This document shows positions 33,682 through 41,839 of a stretch of DNA of 41,839 nt, one piece after another. Location of the stretch: the NCBI RefSeq assembly GCF_015207755.1, contig NZ_JADEWH010000025.1, positions 1 through 41,839 on the forward strand. Direction: 5' to 3'. How positions within the stretch are numbered: the first letter of the stretch is position 1; each line of letters begins with the position of its first letter. The DNA is from Nodularia sp. LEGE 06071 (GTDB lineage Bacteria; Cyanobacteriota; Cyanobacteriia; Cyanobacteriales; Nostocaceae). Both the position numbers and the translations under genes were made by a program. The notes beneath the pieces were generated by a model. That model searched no databases. It saw nothing but the letters and a program-made list of their open reading frames with translations, and had not been told where the DNA came from.

Positions 33682-34950
33682 TTAACAGGGTTTAAGTATA
33701 GTAACCGCATAATTTTGCGGTGAAAGAAACTGTTGAGCTAATTCTTGCAGTTCTTGGGTATTAAACGATTGTATCTGCTGAGGATATGCTACTGCTAATT
33801 CAGCTTGGGCAATAGTGTTGTAGTATCCATAAAGTCCGGTTAACTGATTTGGTGTTTCCGTAGAAAAAGCATACTCATTACAAACCAGTCTACGTGTCCG
33901 GGCGAGTTCCTGCTCACTAATTCCTGTGGTTTGTAAATCATTTAAATGACTAAGAATCAAATTTTCAACTTGATCTAAATTTTCCGGCTCCAACCAAGCA
34001 GTAATTGAAAATAAACTTGATTCTCTTTGGAGGGAAAAATTACTATAAATTCCCTGTACTAATTGCAATTCTTCCCGCAAATCACGCACCAGTCGGGAAG
34101 TTCGCCCTTCTGACAATAACACCGCCAACAAATCTAAACCATAGGCAGTGTGTAGTTGCTCTACCCCTGGTACAACCCAAGCCATCATTAAGCGTGCTTG
34201 TTCTAGACGTGGTAAACAAATTTCTTGGCGATGAATTCCCGTTATAACTGGCTCTATTATTTTTTCAGACTGCGGACAGTCTAAAGGTGCAGCAAAATCA
34301 GCAAATGATTTATTTACAAGTTCCCAGGCCGACTCTTGAGCAATTCCCCCCACAACCACTACTGTCATGTTTTCTGGTTGGTAGTGGGCGCGATGAAAAC
34401 AACGCATGGCGGCTGGGGAATTTTGCATTAATTCTAGCTCAGTACCTAGCACCGAACGCCCGTAAGGATGGTTTTGGTAGATGCTTTGATTGAGGGCTTG
34501 GAATCCTATCCAATCGGGATCATCATTACATGAGCGAATTTCTTCTAGCACCACATCCCGTTCGCGGATAAATTCATCGTCTGGAATTGTGGCATTAATC
34601 AGCAGTTCTCCCAAGTGGGGCAGAGTATCTGCTAGGTAAGGGGCTGCTGTCGTTACGGTGTAATGAGCATAATCATAACTCGTAGCTGCATTACTCACGC
34701 CGCCCCTGGTTTCAATATTATGATCAAACATTCCAGGGGCTAGCGTCGCCGTCCCTTTAAAAATCATGTGTTCTAAAAAATGTGCCATGCCGAACCACGG
34801 TTTTGGCTCAAGGATTGCTCCGGCTCGCACCCAAACATCAGCCACAACTACAGGGGTAGTGGCAATTTCCTGATGGATAAGTGTTAAACCATTATCTAGT
34901 TTCAGAACCGAAGCTGGAAACACAGTATGCTCTAGTTGTTGTTGTGACAA
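33682..34950 (-). CDS. M16 zinc peptidase, active subunit
   Basis: A 422-residue M16B peptidase with the full zinc motif HFLEH (GMAHFLEHMIFKGT) and the more distant Glu in VVLEEIRSCNDD. It should cut small unfolded peptides or transit-type sequences in the cytoplasm or periplasm; no signal peptide is visible. The start is uncertain: TTG 34950 (MSQQQLEHTVF) or GTG 34923, with no ATG available near the expected N-terminus. It is the first gene of the M16 pair. Confidence 0.92.
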   Translation of the reverse strand: MSQQQLEHTVFPASVLKLDNGLTLIHQEIATTPVVVADVWVRAGAILEPKPWFGMAHFLEHMIFKGTATLAPGMFDHNIETRGGVSNAATSYDYAHYTVTTAAPYLADTLPHLGELLINATIPDDEFIRERDVVLEEIRSCNDDPDWIGFQALNQSIYQNHPYGRSVLGTELELMQNSPAAMRCFHRAHYQPENMTVVVVGGIAQESAWELVNKSFADFAAPLDCPQSEKIIEPVITGIHRQEICLPRLEQARLMMAWVVPGVEQLHTAYGLDLLAVLLSEGRTSRLVRDLREELQLVQGIYSNFSLQRESSLFSITAWLEPENLDQVENLILSHLNDLQTTGISEQELARTRRLVCNEYAFSTETPNQLTGLYGYYNTIAQAELAVAYPQQIQSFNTQELQELAQQFLSPQNYAVTILKPC

Positions 34951-35078
34951 ATTTTTGTAGCTTTAACCACAATTTAAGACAATTTTTGTTATTTTAACTC
35001 TCAACGATCACTAAATTAGAATCAACGTATACAGATTTTGTTTTTCTCAATCATCAAATTAATATTTGCCAGTGAAAT

Positions 35079-35119
35079 ATAAAATTAAAGCCCCCAAGTT
35101 TTTGCTAACTTTGGGAGCT
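35079..35119 (-). terminator. Terminator of the 6S RNA
   Basis: On the minus strand AGCTCCCAAAGTT pairs with AACTTGGGGGCT, followed by a T-rich run (TTTAATTTTA). It starts 12 bases after the predicted 6S RNA 3' end. Confidence 0.75.
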
Positions 35120-35130
35120 AATAATTTTTA

Positions 35131-35313
35131 AGTTCACCGCAACGCCGTTTTACCTAAGTTTATGACCTGGTTAAACCAGGTGGGTGCCGACTTTCTTCGT
35201 TTTAAGTTTCCGGGTACACGCCCGGTTTACTGCCACGAGACTTGTTAGCTTCCCTTTTCTTTAAAGACATAGATCAAAAAACTTGATGGCAGTCACCAAC
35301 GTCGTAGTGCAAC
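35131..35313 (-). ncRNA. ssaA: 6S RNA
   Basis: This 183-base minus-strand unit starts 7 bases after a TATAAT box (35320-35325) and ends just before a terminator. The 5' end (GTTGCACTACGACG) can pair with the 3' end (CGGCGTTGCGGTGAAC) to form the long closing stem typical of 6S RNA. Inside are hairpins CCGGGCGTGTACCCGG and CCTGGTTTAACCAGG. In my memory the cyanobacterial 6S gene ssaA is often next to purK, and here purK ends 60 bases upstream on the same strand. 6S RNA binds RNA polymerase as a promoter mimic and adjusts sigma-factor use. Confidence 0.82.
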
Positions 35314-35373
35314 TAATTTATTATAGCCTTCCAAAACAGGTTGTGTGTTCAGTCTGAGAATTTTCTAGTGAAC

Positions 35374-36534
35374 TTAACTGGGATACCAGATAGATTCTAT
35401 ATTCTGGGCTATGGTACTGATAGCATCTGGGTTTTGCTCATCCAGTAAAACGGTGACGTGTCCTAGTTTGCGCCCAGGACGTGATTCGGTTTTCCCATAC
35501 CAGTGAACGAAAGCCTGGGGAATTGCGGCTAATTTTTGGCGCTGGCGTTGGTAGTCACTTCCCGAAATTTCATACCCCAGGAGGTTGACCATGACAGCAC
35601 TAGCACAATTTAAAGCGGTATTTCCCAAAGATAAGCCACAAACGGCTCTCAAGTGCTGTTCAAACTGAGATGTTTCACAAGCGTCTAAGGAGAAATGCCC
35701 AGAATTATGGGTACGAGGGGCAATTTCATTTACCAAAATTTTCCCGGCGACGGTGAGAAATAGTTCTATGCCAAAAACTCCCACGACTTGCAGGTTATTT
35801 AGGAGAGTATGAGCGATCGCCTCAATTTCTGCGGCTTGATTCGGTGTAATATCAGCAGGTGCAATCACTCGCCGACAGACCTGTTCTTCTTGTTGAGTTT
35901 CTACCACCGGGTAAGTCACAACCTCACCTTCCACAGAACGGGCGGCAATTATTGCTAATTCCCGTTCAAAGGGGACAAATTCTTCAATTAAAAATTGAGA
36001 TTGACTTATAGCATTATTTGTGTTACTGAAATCTAGCTTTTCCTGCAAATCATCTAAATCTTTAATAATGAAAGTCCCTTGACCATCGTAACCGTGCCGT
36101 CGGGATTTTAAAACCACTGGAAAACCCAGCTCTTCTATTTGAGACGCGAGATTTTCGGGTTCTTCCACCGCGAAAAATCTGGGAACAGGTAATCCCAAAC
36201 TTTGTAAATAGCAGCGCTGATTATATTTATCTAAAAGCGGAGTTAAAGCTGCTAACCTGGGTCGAAAGCAAACACCTTGATGTTCTATAACAGATAAAGA
36301 ATCTAAATTAACAAATTCATTTTCAAAGGTAATGACATCAGTTTTTTGTGCTAAAATCTCTGTGGACATAGCATCATCAACTTTAGCCAAAACAGTATCC
36401 TGTGCGATCGCTACAGCAGGATCATCCAAACTAGGAGTTTGCACCACTAATTTTACACCTAACTTTTTAGCTGCATCCCCCATCATCCAGGCCAATTGCC
36501 CACCACCAATTATACCAACACGCTTCATCGACAT
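35374..36534 (-). CDS. purK: 5-(carboxyamino)imidazole ribonucleotide synthase
   Basis: A 386-residue ATP-grasp enzyme of purine synthesis that carboxylates AIR to N5-CAIR using bicarbonate. It opens with VGIIGGGQLAWMM, has the ATP-grasp motifs VVLKSRRHGYDGQGTF, LIEEFVPFERELAII and FLTVAGKILVNEIAPRTHNS, and ends in the small C-terminal domain (HWYGK, GRKLGHVTVL). Its start overlaps the end of the pentapeptide-protein gene by 10 bases. The 6S RNA follows. Confidence 0.97.
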   Translation of the reverse strand: MSMKRVGIIGGGQLAWMMGDAAKKLGVKLVVQTPSLDDPAVAIAQDTVLAKVDDAMSTEILAQKTDVITFENEFVNLDSLSVIEHQGVCFRPRLAALTPLLDKYNQRCYLQSLGLPVPRFFAVEEPENLASQIEELGFPVVLKSRRHGYDGQGTFIIKDLDDLQEKLDFSNTNNAISQSQFLIEEFVPFERELAIIAARSVEGEVVTYPVVETQQEEQVCRRVIAPADITPNQAAEIEAIAHTLLNNLQVVGVFGIELFLTVAGKILVNEIAPRTHNSGHFSLDACETSQFEQHLRAVCGLSLGNTALNCASAVMVNLLGYEISGSDYQRQRQKLAAIPQAFVHWYGKTESRPGRKLGHVTVLLDEQNPDAISTIAQNIESIWYPS

Positions 36535-37013
36535 CCTAGAGAATAACGAGTTTCTACGCCAGTTTTAGAATTTACACCACTGGCTTTGTTGCACAGTTCT
36601 TTAATTTGCACGCCATCCAAAATTGCATCAGTGAAATCCGCACTGTCTATATTCACATCAGTAAAAATAGAACGCAGCAACAGAGCTTCTTGCAAAACAG
36701 CATCGCTCAAATCAGCCCCTGTCAACTTTACCTGATCCACCATAGCATTAGTTAAATCCGCCCCGTGCAGATTCGCTTGCGTCATTACCGAAGCACTCAT
36801 GACGGCTCCCCGTAAGTCAGCATTTTCAAAGTTAGCTAATTCCATATTGGCGTTAGAGAACTCAGCCGCTTGTAAAGTTTGTCCAGAAAAATCACGTCTG
36901 GCTAACTCTGCATTACTAAAAGACATGGGATGAGTCCAATCTGCCCAAGCTGGTGAAGCTAGGAACCATACAGTAACCCCTAAAATAAATGCTAATCCTT
37001 GTTTCCAAAACAT
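36525..37013 (-). CDS. Exported pentapeptide-repeat protein
   Basis: A 162-residue protein with a signal peptide (about residues 1-25, cleaved after SPAWA). Pentapeptide repeats of the A(D/N)LXX type (ANFENADLRG, ANLHGADLTN, GADLSDAVL, ADFTDAILDG) form a short right-handed helix, and two Cys near the end (ELCNKA, SLGCR) could form a disulfide. It resembles the small lumenal pentapeptide proteins of thylakoids. ATG 37013 is used. Overlap with purK suggests co-transcription. Confidence 0.88.
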   Translation of the reverse strand: MFWKQGLAFILGVTVWFLASPAWADWTHPMSFSNAELARRDFSGQTLQAAEFSNANMELANFENADLRGAVMSASVMTQANLHGADLTNAMVDQVKLTGADLSDAVLQEALLLRSIFTDVNIDSADFTDAILDGVQIKELCNKASGVNSKTGVETRYSLGCR

Positions 37014-37582
37014 AATCAAGTATCTAATGGTTCTCTTTAGCTTACCGCATTTGAATTTGGGCTTGACCTGCGTAGGTTGGATAGAGGAACGTTAACGTAG
37101 TTTGCCGAAGGAGTAACCCAACAAATATTTGAGGTATAGCGCCGAAAATGTTGGGTTTCGCTTTGTTCAAACCAATCTACGATTATTAGGTTTTCAATTT
37201 GTAGGTGTAATTGCGTCAGCCTTTCTCTGTGTGAGCAAAATTACTTGCCCGATTACAGATAAATTTGCCACAATAAAACCAATAAATCCGAATTCTTGAC
37301 TGCAAATTAGTAGGCGACGTTCACTGAATTATTTACAATCCTTAATAATGTAATTGATAAGTAAAGATTATTGTATTTTGAGTTCAACAGTTAATATCGA
37401 CTGTTAGGCTATGAATTATGTGAGCAGTTAAGCAATTCTTGTCTGTCAAAAATGCTCATATAGCTTTACAAGCGGAGACTTTATTCTAAGTTCCTAATGA
37501 TTAATTAACTATTAAGGAATCTCCCACAAACTTATATTCACCAACTACACAAATTCCACAAGTCTTAATTACCAACACCCTT
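37014..37582. other. Spacer with palindromic repeat element
   Basis: About 570 bases. It contains the inverted-repeat element 37071-37181, listed separately, and AT-rich sequence that should hold the promoter of the gene at 37583. No further gene was seen. Confidence 0.5.
37071..37181. repeat. Dispersed palindromic repeat (CGTAGGTTGG type)
   Basis: CGTAGGTTGG at the left end pairs with CCAATCTACG at the right end (one mismatch), and inside AACCCAACA pairs with TGTTGGGTT. Elements with this CGTAGGTTGG...AACCCAAC build are frequent between genes of filamentous cyanobacteria. It has no coding capacity. Confidence 0.7.
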
Positions 37583-37903
37583 ATGACTCATTACTCTATT
37601 GATTGGATTGAAGCCTGGTGCCAAGAAAATGGCTGGACAGAATTATTTGTCGAGCGGCGCAACAACTATTGGGCTTTTCCTCCTGGATGCGTAATGCCTG
37701 AACCAATTCCCAATCACATCCTCAACTTGATTAAAGCTGAAAAGGGCTTCACTGTTGAGGAAAGAGTCTGGTCAGCATCGGCGGTAATTGGCACAATCGT
37801 AGCTATTGTTTCTACAGTTGTATTCAAATGTCCCATGCCATTAGTTTTGGCGTTCGCCTTTAACGCTGTGACTGTAGCTCAACTTGAAATTGAAGATGCA
37901 TAG
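37583..37903 (+). CDS. Small conserved-looking membrane protein (106 aa)
   Basis: The first 70 residues are soluble (SIDWIEAWCQENGWTELFVE, RRNNYWAFPPGCVMPEPIP), followed by one or two hydrophobic stretches (about residues 65-98). I recognise no named family, but the composition is that of a real cyanobacterial protein. It stands alone, and its stop codon touches the heptamer repeat at 37904. Confidence 0.7.
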   Translation: MTHYSIDWIEAWCQENGWTELFVERRNNYWAFPPGCVMPEPIPNHILNLIKAEKGFTVEERVWSASAVIGTIVAIVSTVVFKCPMPLVLAFAFNAVTVAQLEIEDA

Positions 37904-37933
37904 CCGCAAGGCGGAAGTCAAAAGTCAAAAGTC
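37904..37933. repeat. Heptamer repeat, inverse copy of 11012
   Basis: CCGCAAGGCGGAAGTCAAAA and a second GTCAAAA unit form the reverse complement of the TTTTGAC array and its CCGCCTTGCGG flank at 11026-11059. The CCGC/GCGG part can form a small hairpin. Confidence 0.85.
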
Positions 37934-37949
37934 TTATTTTATAGGCTTT

Positions 37950-39863
37950 TTATTCATTTAAATAGTAATTAAACCGTTCCTGTAATTTTTCTACACTCAT
38001 ATCTTGAGTCCAGTATTCCACGATCGCATGACCAAATGCCCAGGCGTTGCGGTCAGATGCAGCAGAGTTTTCTAGTAGCAATGGCCAAAGAGATAGCAAA
38101 TCAAAGTTAACAGGATTAACCTTACCTGTATGCAATAGGGAAAACAGGTCATAGGCCATTTGCAGTTTACCAATCACAATCGGCAATTGTTCCACTGGGA
38201 TTTGCTCTGCCAACAAATACGCCAAAGTAGGAGAACCAGTTGATACTGTGGAAATAAATTGCAGCACAGGACTTTTCAGCAGTGCGGTTAGTCCCTGAGT
38301 TGTTGCCATTTGGAAAGTATAATGGTCGATGATTTTGGCAGATGCGGCAGTACGGGCTTCCAAGTTACGCAAAAAGCGGGCTAACCGGAGTTGTTTAGCC
38401 GGAGCGATCGCTTCTACAATTTGCAAAGATAGTGTTTCTACTCCCCAGGCGGCTCGACCTGTTTTGATATCGCTGGTCACAATCGGTAATATTAGATTAC
38501 AGAAGTTATCCAAAAGTTGAGCGCGGTATTCGGTAGCATTGCGAATGGCAATTTCTTTGGGACGATTCCCCGATTCCCAATTGTATGGCGGTTCCCACTC
38601 CCGGATAGGACGCAGACGGTCTACTTGGGTAACAACTGCGATCGCAGGTAAATCTGCAACTTCCGCCCGCATATCTTGGAGAAAATCTACATCCATTTGT
38701 AGGGCGGGATCAAGGGCAGGGGTAACTAACAGTAGTAAATCTGCGTTTGTAGCATAATCAAGCACCAGATTTCGCAAATCACCACCGTTGACTTGTTCAT
38801 AACCTGGAGAATCCCACAGCGTTAAACTTTCCCCGCTTGAACTTTGCCAATGATAATTTTGAATCTGGTCTGTGCTGGGTAAAACATCCACCTCTGCGAG
38901 ATCAGCCTGAAATAAAGTATTAATTAAGCTGCTTTTTCCCGAACCTGTGCGTCCTACAATGAGAATATTGACGGGTTTTTGGGCAACTTCCTCGGCTGGT
39001 TCGGCTTTGGCTAATATTTCTCGCAGGTTTTGAGTCTTCGCTGTGGGTAGGGTGGGTGTAGAAATACTGGCTTCTGCAATTGGTAATTTGCTACCACTGT
39101 AAAGTGCGATCGCCTGACGGCATAAATTCCGCAAGGCATTTTCCCGTAGTAGTTGCCCTAAATTGACTAACAACTGCTGAGTTGCTTGGTTAGTATAACC
39201 CTTAGTAGCTTGCTTGGCCACTGCTGCTACAGGATTAAATAGCCACTGCGCCCAATTCAATGCCTGGAAAACTTTCCGAGCCGATGGCTCTAGTTTGCGA
39301 TAGACTTCATAAGCTTGGTAAGCCTGTCCAACCGTAACCTGATTCAGCGCTGGTGATAACTTCTGCATCCACTGATCGAGGTCATCCATCGTTCCCCGAA
39401 TTAACCCGTAAGCCTGGGGTATATAAATATTCAAGAGGGGATATTGAACTTGAGGATAATAGATATGCGCGATCGCTGTGACTAAATCTTGGCATCGTGT
39501 CCAAAAGGTTTGCCAATCTTCCCAAATCGGGCGATCGCTTTCTGCTGCTTTGAGAATCTGTTGCAGTGAGATTTCCGCTTGTTTGATATTGTCACTTTGG
39601 GCTGGTAGTCCTACTGGCTGATCTGCGGCTGATTCTAACTCTTCTGTGACTTCTGCCAAAGCAGCTTCTACCATATTGATTTGAGGTTTAGTCCATCTCA
39701 CCAGCAGCCAGCGCCAGCCCACAAATACCAGGGTAAATATACCCCAAATCCAACTAATACCCCAGGTATGAATTTGCATCCCTGCGGAGATGAGTAAAAA
39801 AGTAATGATTATTGCAATGGGAAATGCTAATACTACCCATTGCCACAGTTTTAATCTCAGCAT
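37950..39863 (-). CDS. Membrane-anchored dynamin/Era-like GTPase
   Basis: A 637-residue protein. Two membrane helices stand at the N-terminus (about residues 5-50, WQWVVLAFPIAIIITFLLIS and WIWGIFTLVFVGWRWLL), followed by a helical region. The GTPase domain starts near residue 298 with the P-loop IVGRTGSGKSSLINTLF, switch DSPGYE and TQVDRL as the specificity motif. A C-terminal helical part follows. It resembles cyanobacterial members of the YfjP/dynamin-like GTPase group. ATG 39863 is preferred; a GTG at 39893 would add ten residues. Confidence 0.85.
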   Translation of the reverse strand: MLRLKLWQWVVLAFPIAIIITFLLISAGMQIHTWGISWIWGIFTLVFVGWRWLLVRWTKPQINMVEAALAEVTEELESAADQPVGLPAQSDNIKQAEISLQQILKAAESDRPIWEDWQTFWTRCQDLVTAIAHIYYPQVQYPLLNIYIPQAYGLIRGTMDDLDQWMQKLSPALNQVTVGQAYQAYEVYRKLEPSARKVFQALNWAQWLFNPVAAVAKQATKGYTNQATQQLLVNLGQLLRENALRNLCRQAIALYSGSKLPIAEASISTPTLPTAKTQNLREILAKAEPAEEVAQKPVNILIVGRTGSGKSSLINTLFQADLAEVDVLPSTDQIQNYHWQSSSGESLTLWDSPGYEQVNGGDLRNLVLDYATNADLLLLVTPALDPALQMDVDFLQDMRAEVADLPAIAVVTQVDRLRPIREWEPPYNWESGNRPKEIAIRNATEYRAQLLDNFCNLILPIVTSDIKTGRAAWGVETLSLQIVEAIAPAKQLRLARFLRNLEARTAASAKIIDHYTFQMATTQGLTALLKSPVLQFISTVSTGSPTLAYLLAEQIPVEQLPIVIGKLQMAYDLFSLLHTGKVNPVNFDLLSLWPLLLENSAASDRNAWAFGHAIVEYWTQDMSVEKLQERFNYYLNE

Positions 39864-40214
39864 TTTCTGGTGATCCGCCCTAAATTTTGACACTCCCTAT
39901 ATCTATACTAAATTTATCCCAAAAAATTTTTATGGGGAGTGAAAAAAATACCTCACAAAAATCAACCTGCTATCGTTGTCGCTGTTTTAGATGAGCCTAT
40001 CATCAGTAGTGAAAATGAATCTGGTAGCCCTTATTTTCTAGAAACACTAGACATCATATTAGGAATCATGATTGATGATCATACTTTTCTAACTTTTTAC
40101 TATGATAGTAGGAGATTCGAGACTTACTAGATGGCCGAATTATTATTATCAAAGCGATGTCTAGGAGGGCTAACCCTACAGATAATTATATGATGGCTCC
40201 GCTAATGACTAATT

Positions 40215-41549
40215 TCATTTAAAACCCTTTGCTGACTTTTTTTGTCCCTTACCTTTGGGCTTAGATTTGTTAACTTCTGCGATGGCTTCTTGAAATAAAT
40301 TGTGCAGATGTATCGGTACACTGGCAATTTCTGGTAAATCTGGCTCTATAAGTTTATCGAATTTCTGCAAAAGTAAATCTAAGTCATTTACCAGGTTAAA
40401 CTCTGGACGTTGTAGAAAATCTTGCAACAACTTTTCTAGTTGAATTGGATAATTTTGGGCTAAACGATGCCAGATAAAAGCATTAATACTTTTGTCTTCC
40501 AGGTAGTGGCGAATTAGTTTTTCATTACCTGCAACATTTTGCCCATCCTCATCTGAGATAATTGCTTGCATTCTACTATAGGTTGGTAAAAACATTTGTC
40601 CCCAACGAGGATGAGAAAGAGCCGTAACTTGTTCTGCTTTCCTCAGTTCGGCAGGTAAATCAACCTTTGGCATGACCATTTTAGTCTTGCCGGTATTCTT
40701 ATTATCTTTAAAAATTTGAGAAACTACATTTGAGTCTGCACCAACTTCTTTGGCAGCTGTTTGTATCTCTTCTTCGCTAACACCAGCTTCTTCTGCCATT
40801 TCCGCCAGACATTTGGAAGAATCAATTCCTGCCTCTGCCAAACGTTTTTCAGTAATTAACTCTTGAAATTCAGCTATTTTTTTATTCAGTTGGTATCCCG
40901 GTAATGTAATTTCATCACTGCCGAAAAAGTCTATAAACTGCTGATGATATTGCTCTACTGATTGCCAAGCTTCCTCTAACAAGTCAGGAGCATCGCTATA
41001 AAGATTATTTTTATAGTTTTCTTTGAAATTACCAATTGCTACAGCGAGTTTTGGCTTACCCAATTTACCCATGATGGTGTAGGGAGCAGAAAACATCCAG
41101 TTGCTATTATTAATGGGAAAAATATGAGTTAGTAATATTTCTCCTACTTTCAAGCGAGATAATTTCTCTAAAGTTTGAATATTATTTAGCTTGACAATGT
41201 AGTGCTTATCTGTAAGCCAATTAGTCAACTCAAAGCCATCGGATAAAACATTAGTTATGGCAAATAATCCAATAAAACTACGATGCCAGTTATTGAGTAA
41301 ATTGCGATCGCTCTCTGATAAATCTTTATGGCTTTCGATAAACAAGTCAAGTGGTGACTTATCACCAACTTGTCCTTCTACAAGAAAGCTATCAATGATT
41401 AAGTTTTGCTGACTACTATCTCCACTACCTCGGCGCAAATGTTCTGCTGCATAAGTTTCTAGTGCTTCGGCTAGTTCTCCTTCTCCATCCAGGACAAAAT
41501 CGACTAAGGCTTGCTTTAATTCGTAAGATCGTTCTAAAATGGCATCCAC
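40215..41549 (-). CDS. Large conserved-looking cyanobacterial protein of unknown function
   Basis: A 444-residue soluble protein that I cannot assign. It is mainly helical, with a short stretch EMAEEAGVSEEEIQTAAKEV in the middle and a Lys-rich end (KSKPKGKGQKKSAKGFK) that could bind nucleic acid. The start is a GTG at 41549, as no ATG is near. It lies just before the end of an rRNA operon on the same strand, separated by a terminator. Confidence 0.7.
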   Translation of the reverse strand: MDAILERSYELKQALVDFVLDGEGELAEALETYAAEHLRRGSGDSSQQNLIIDSFLVEGQVGDKSPLDLFIESHKDLSESDRNLLNNWHRSFIGLFAITNVLSDGFELTNWLTDKHYIVKLNNIQTLEKLSRLKVGEILLTHIFPINNSNWMFSAPYTIMGKLGKPKLAVAIGNFKENYKNNLYSDAPDLLEEAWQSVEQYHQQFIDFFGSDEITLPGYQLNKKIAEFQELITEKRLAEAGIDSSKCLAEMAEEAGVSEEEIQTAAKEVGADSNVVSQIFKDNKNTGKTKMVMPKVDLPAELRKAEQVTALSHPRWGQMFLPTYSRMQAIISDEDGQNVAGNEKLIRHYLEDKSINAFIWHRLAQNYPIQLEKLLQDFLQRPEFNLVNDLDLLLQKFDKLIEPDLPEIASVPIHLHNLFQEAIAEVNKSKPKGKGQKKSAKGFK

Positions 41550-41661
41550 AGGTATATTTTTTGTGCAACAATTGCAGTTTATAGCTTCTAAGAGAGTTTT
41601 TGCATCTAGCGATCGCTAGATTTTATGATATGGGAAATATAACCAACGAAATAAAGCAAGA

Positions 41662-41700
41662 GAAAAAACAAAAGCCCCTTCAGTGATAGAAGAGGCTCTT
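41662..41700 (-). terminator. Terminator of the right-hand rRNA operon
   Basis: On the minus strand AGCCTCTTC pairs with GAAGGGGCT and is followed by TTTGTTTTTT. It lies 18 bases after the 5S 3' end. Confidence 0.88.
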
Positions 41701-41717
41701 ATTTATTCAATTGATAA

Positions 41718-41836
41718 ACCTGGCATCGAGCTATTTTTGCGTAGGGCTACCCCTAGACTATCGTCGCCGCAGCAGCGTTTCACCTCTGAGTTCGGGAAGG
41801 GATCAGTGTGGTTCCACCGCGCAATAGACACCAGGA
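41718..41836 (-). rRNA. rrf: 5S rRNA
   Basis: The reverse complement begins TCCTGGTGTCTATTGCGCGG, contains CCCGAACTCAGAGGTGAAAC and ends AGCTCGATGCCAGG. The ends pair (CCTGG/CCAGG) as in all 5S rRNAs. Length 119 bases is normal. It is the last gene of an rRNA operon that lies to the right. Confidence 0.97.
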
Positions 41837-41839
41837 AAA

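Noticed and set aside
39939-40130. 63-codon plus-strand frame starting with GTG
   Set aside because: It needs a GTG start, matches no family, and a competing ATG in another frame stops after 20 codons. It may be real but cannot be supported.

Overview
The window is chromosomal DNA from a filamentous, heterocyst-forming cyanobacterium of the Nostoc/Anabaena type. The 16S start is cyanobacterial, HIP1 octamers (GCGATCGC) are scattered throughout, heptamer tandem repeats of the Nostoc kind occur in spacers, and there are a HetP-family gene, a probable psb34, and a 6S RNA gene next to purK. The left end lies in the 5' part of a 16S rRNA gene (minus strand) and the right end in a complete 5S rRNA gene (minus strand). 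The window therefore fills the space between two rRNA operons read in the same direction, or is a contig broken at rRNA repeats.

Layout, left to right. 1-1.3 kb: 16S start with its promoter, a 48-residue remnant resembling phosphomannose isomerase, and psb34 with promoter and terminator. 1.3-8.1 kb: two soluble multi-PAS histidine kinases with almost the same catalytic half, separated by a divergent GerMN-type lipoprotein. 8.4-10.8 kb: a minus-strand pair, a small protease-partner-like protein and a caspase/FGE-like fusion whose C-terminus looks like a diversity-generating-retroelement variable region. 11.2-13.4 kb: rsmA-ispE-DUF3082. 13.4-16.3 kb: an AraC-type response regulator, a PAS kinase and an unknown small protein. 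16.3-18 kb: a long AT-rich spacer ahead of a HetP homolog. 18-20.5 kb: a divergent trpC and an HtrA/Deg protease. 20.5-20.9 kb: an IS200/IS605-type remnant. 21-23 kb: formamidase, a half-size TauE, and a 40-residue membrane protein. 23-25.2 kb: a metallo-beta-lactamase-fold protein followed by a probable HEARO/omega-RNA element lacking iscB. 25.2-31.4 kb: small conserved genes, a Nif3-family gene, DUF1997, DUF4079, a 13-repeat ankyrin protein, a CbiG/CobE-like protein and a holin-IV-like protein. 31.4-37 kb: a peptidoglycan-binding protein, an M16 peptidase pair, 6S RNA, purK and a pentapeptide protein. 37-41.8 kb: a small membrane protein, a dynamin/Era-like GTPase, a large conserved unknown and 5S rRNA.

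Most genes are housekeeping. The accessory signals that stand out are the caspase/FGE operon with its candidate DGR variable region, two transposon-derived guide-RNA-type elements that have lost their nuclease genes, the duplicated kinases, and a TrpC paralog with a changed active-site lysine. No reverse transcriptase, transposase, CRISPR array or tRNA was found in the window.
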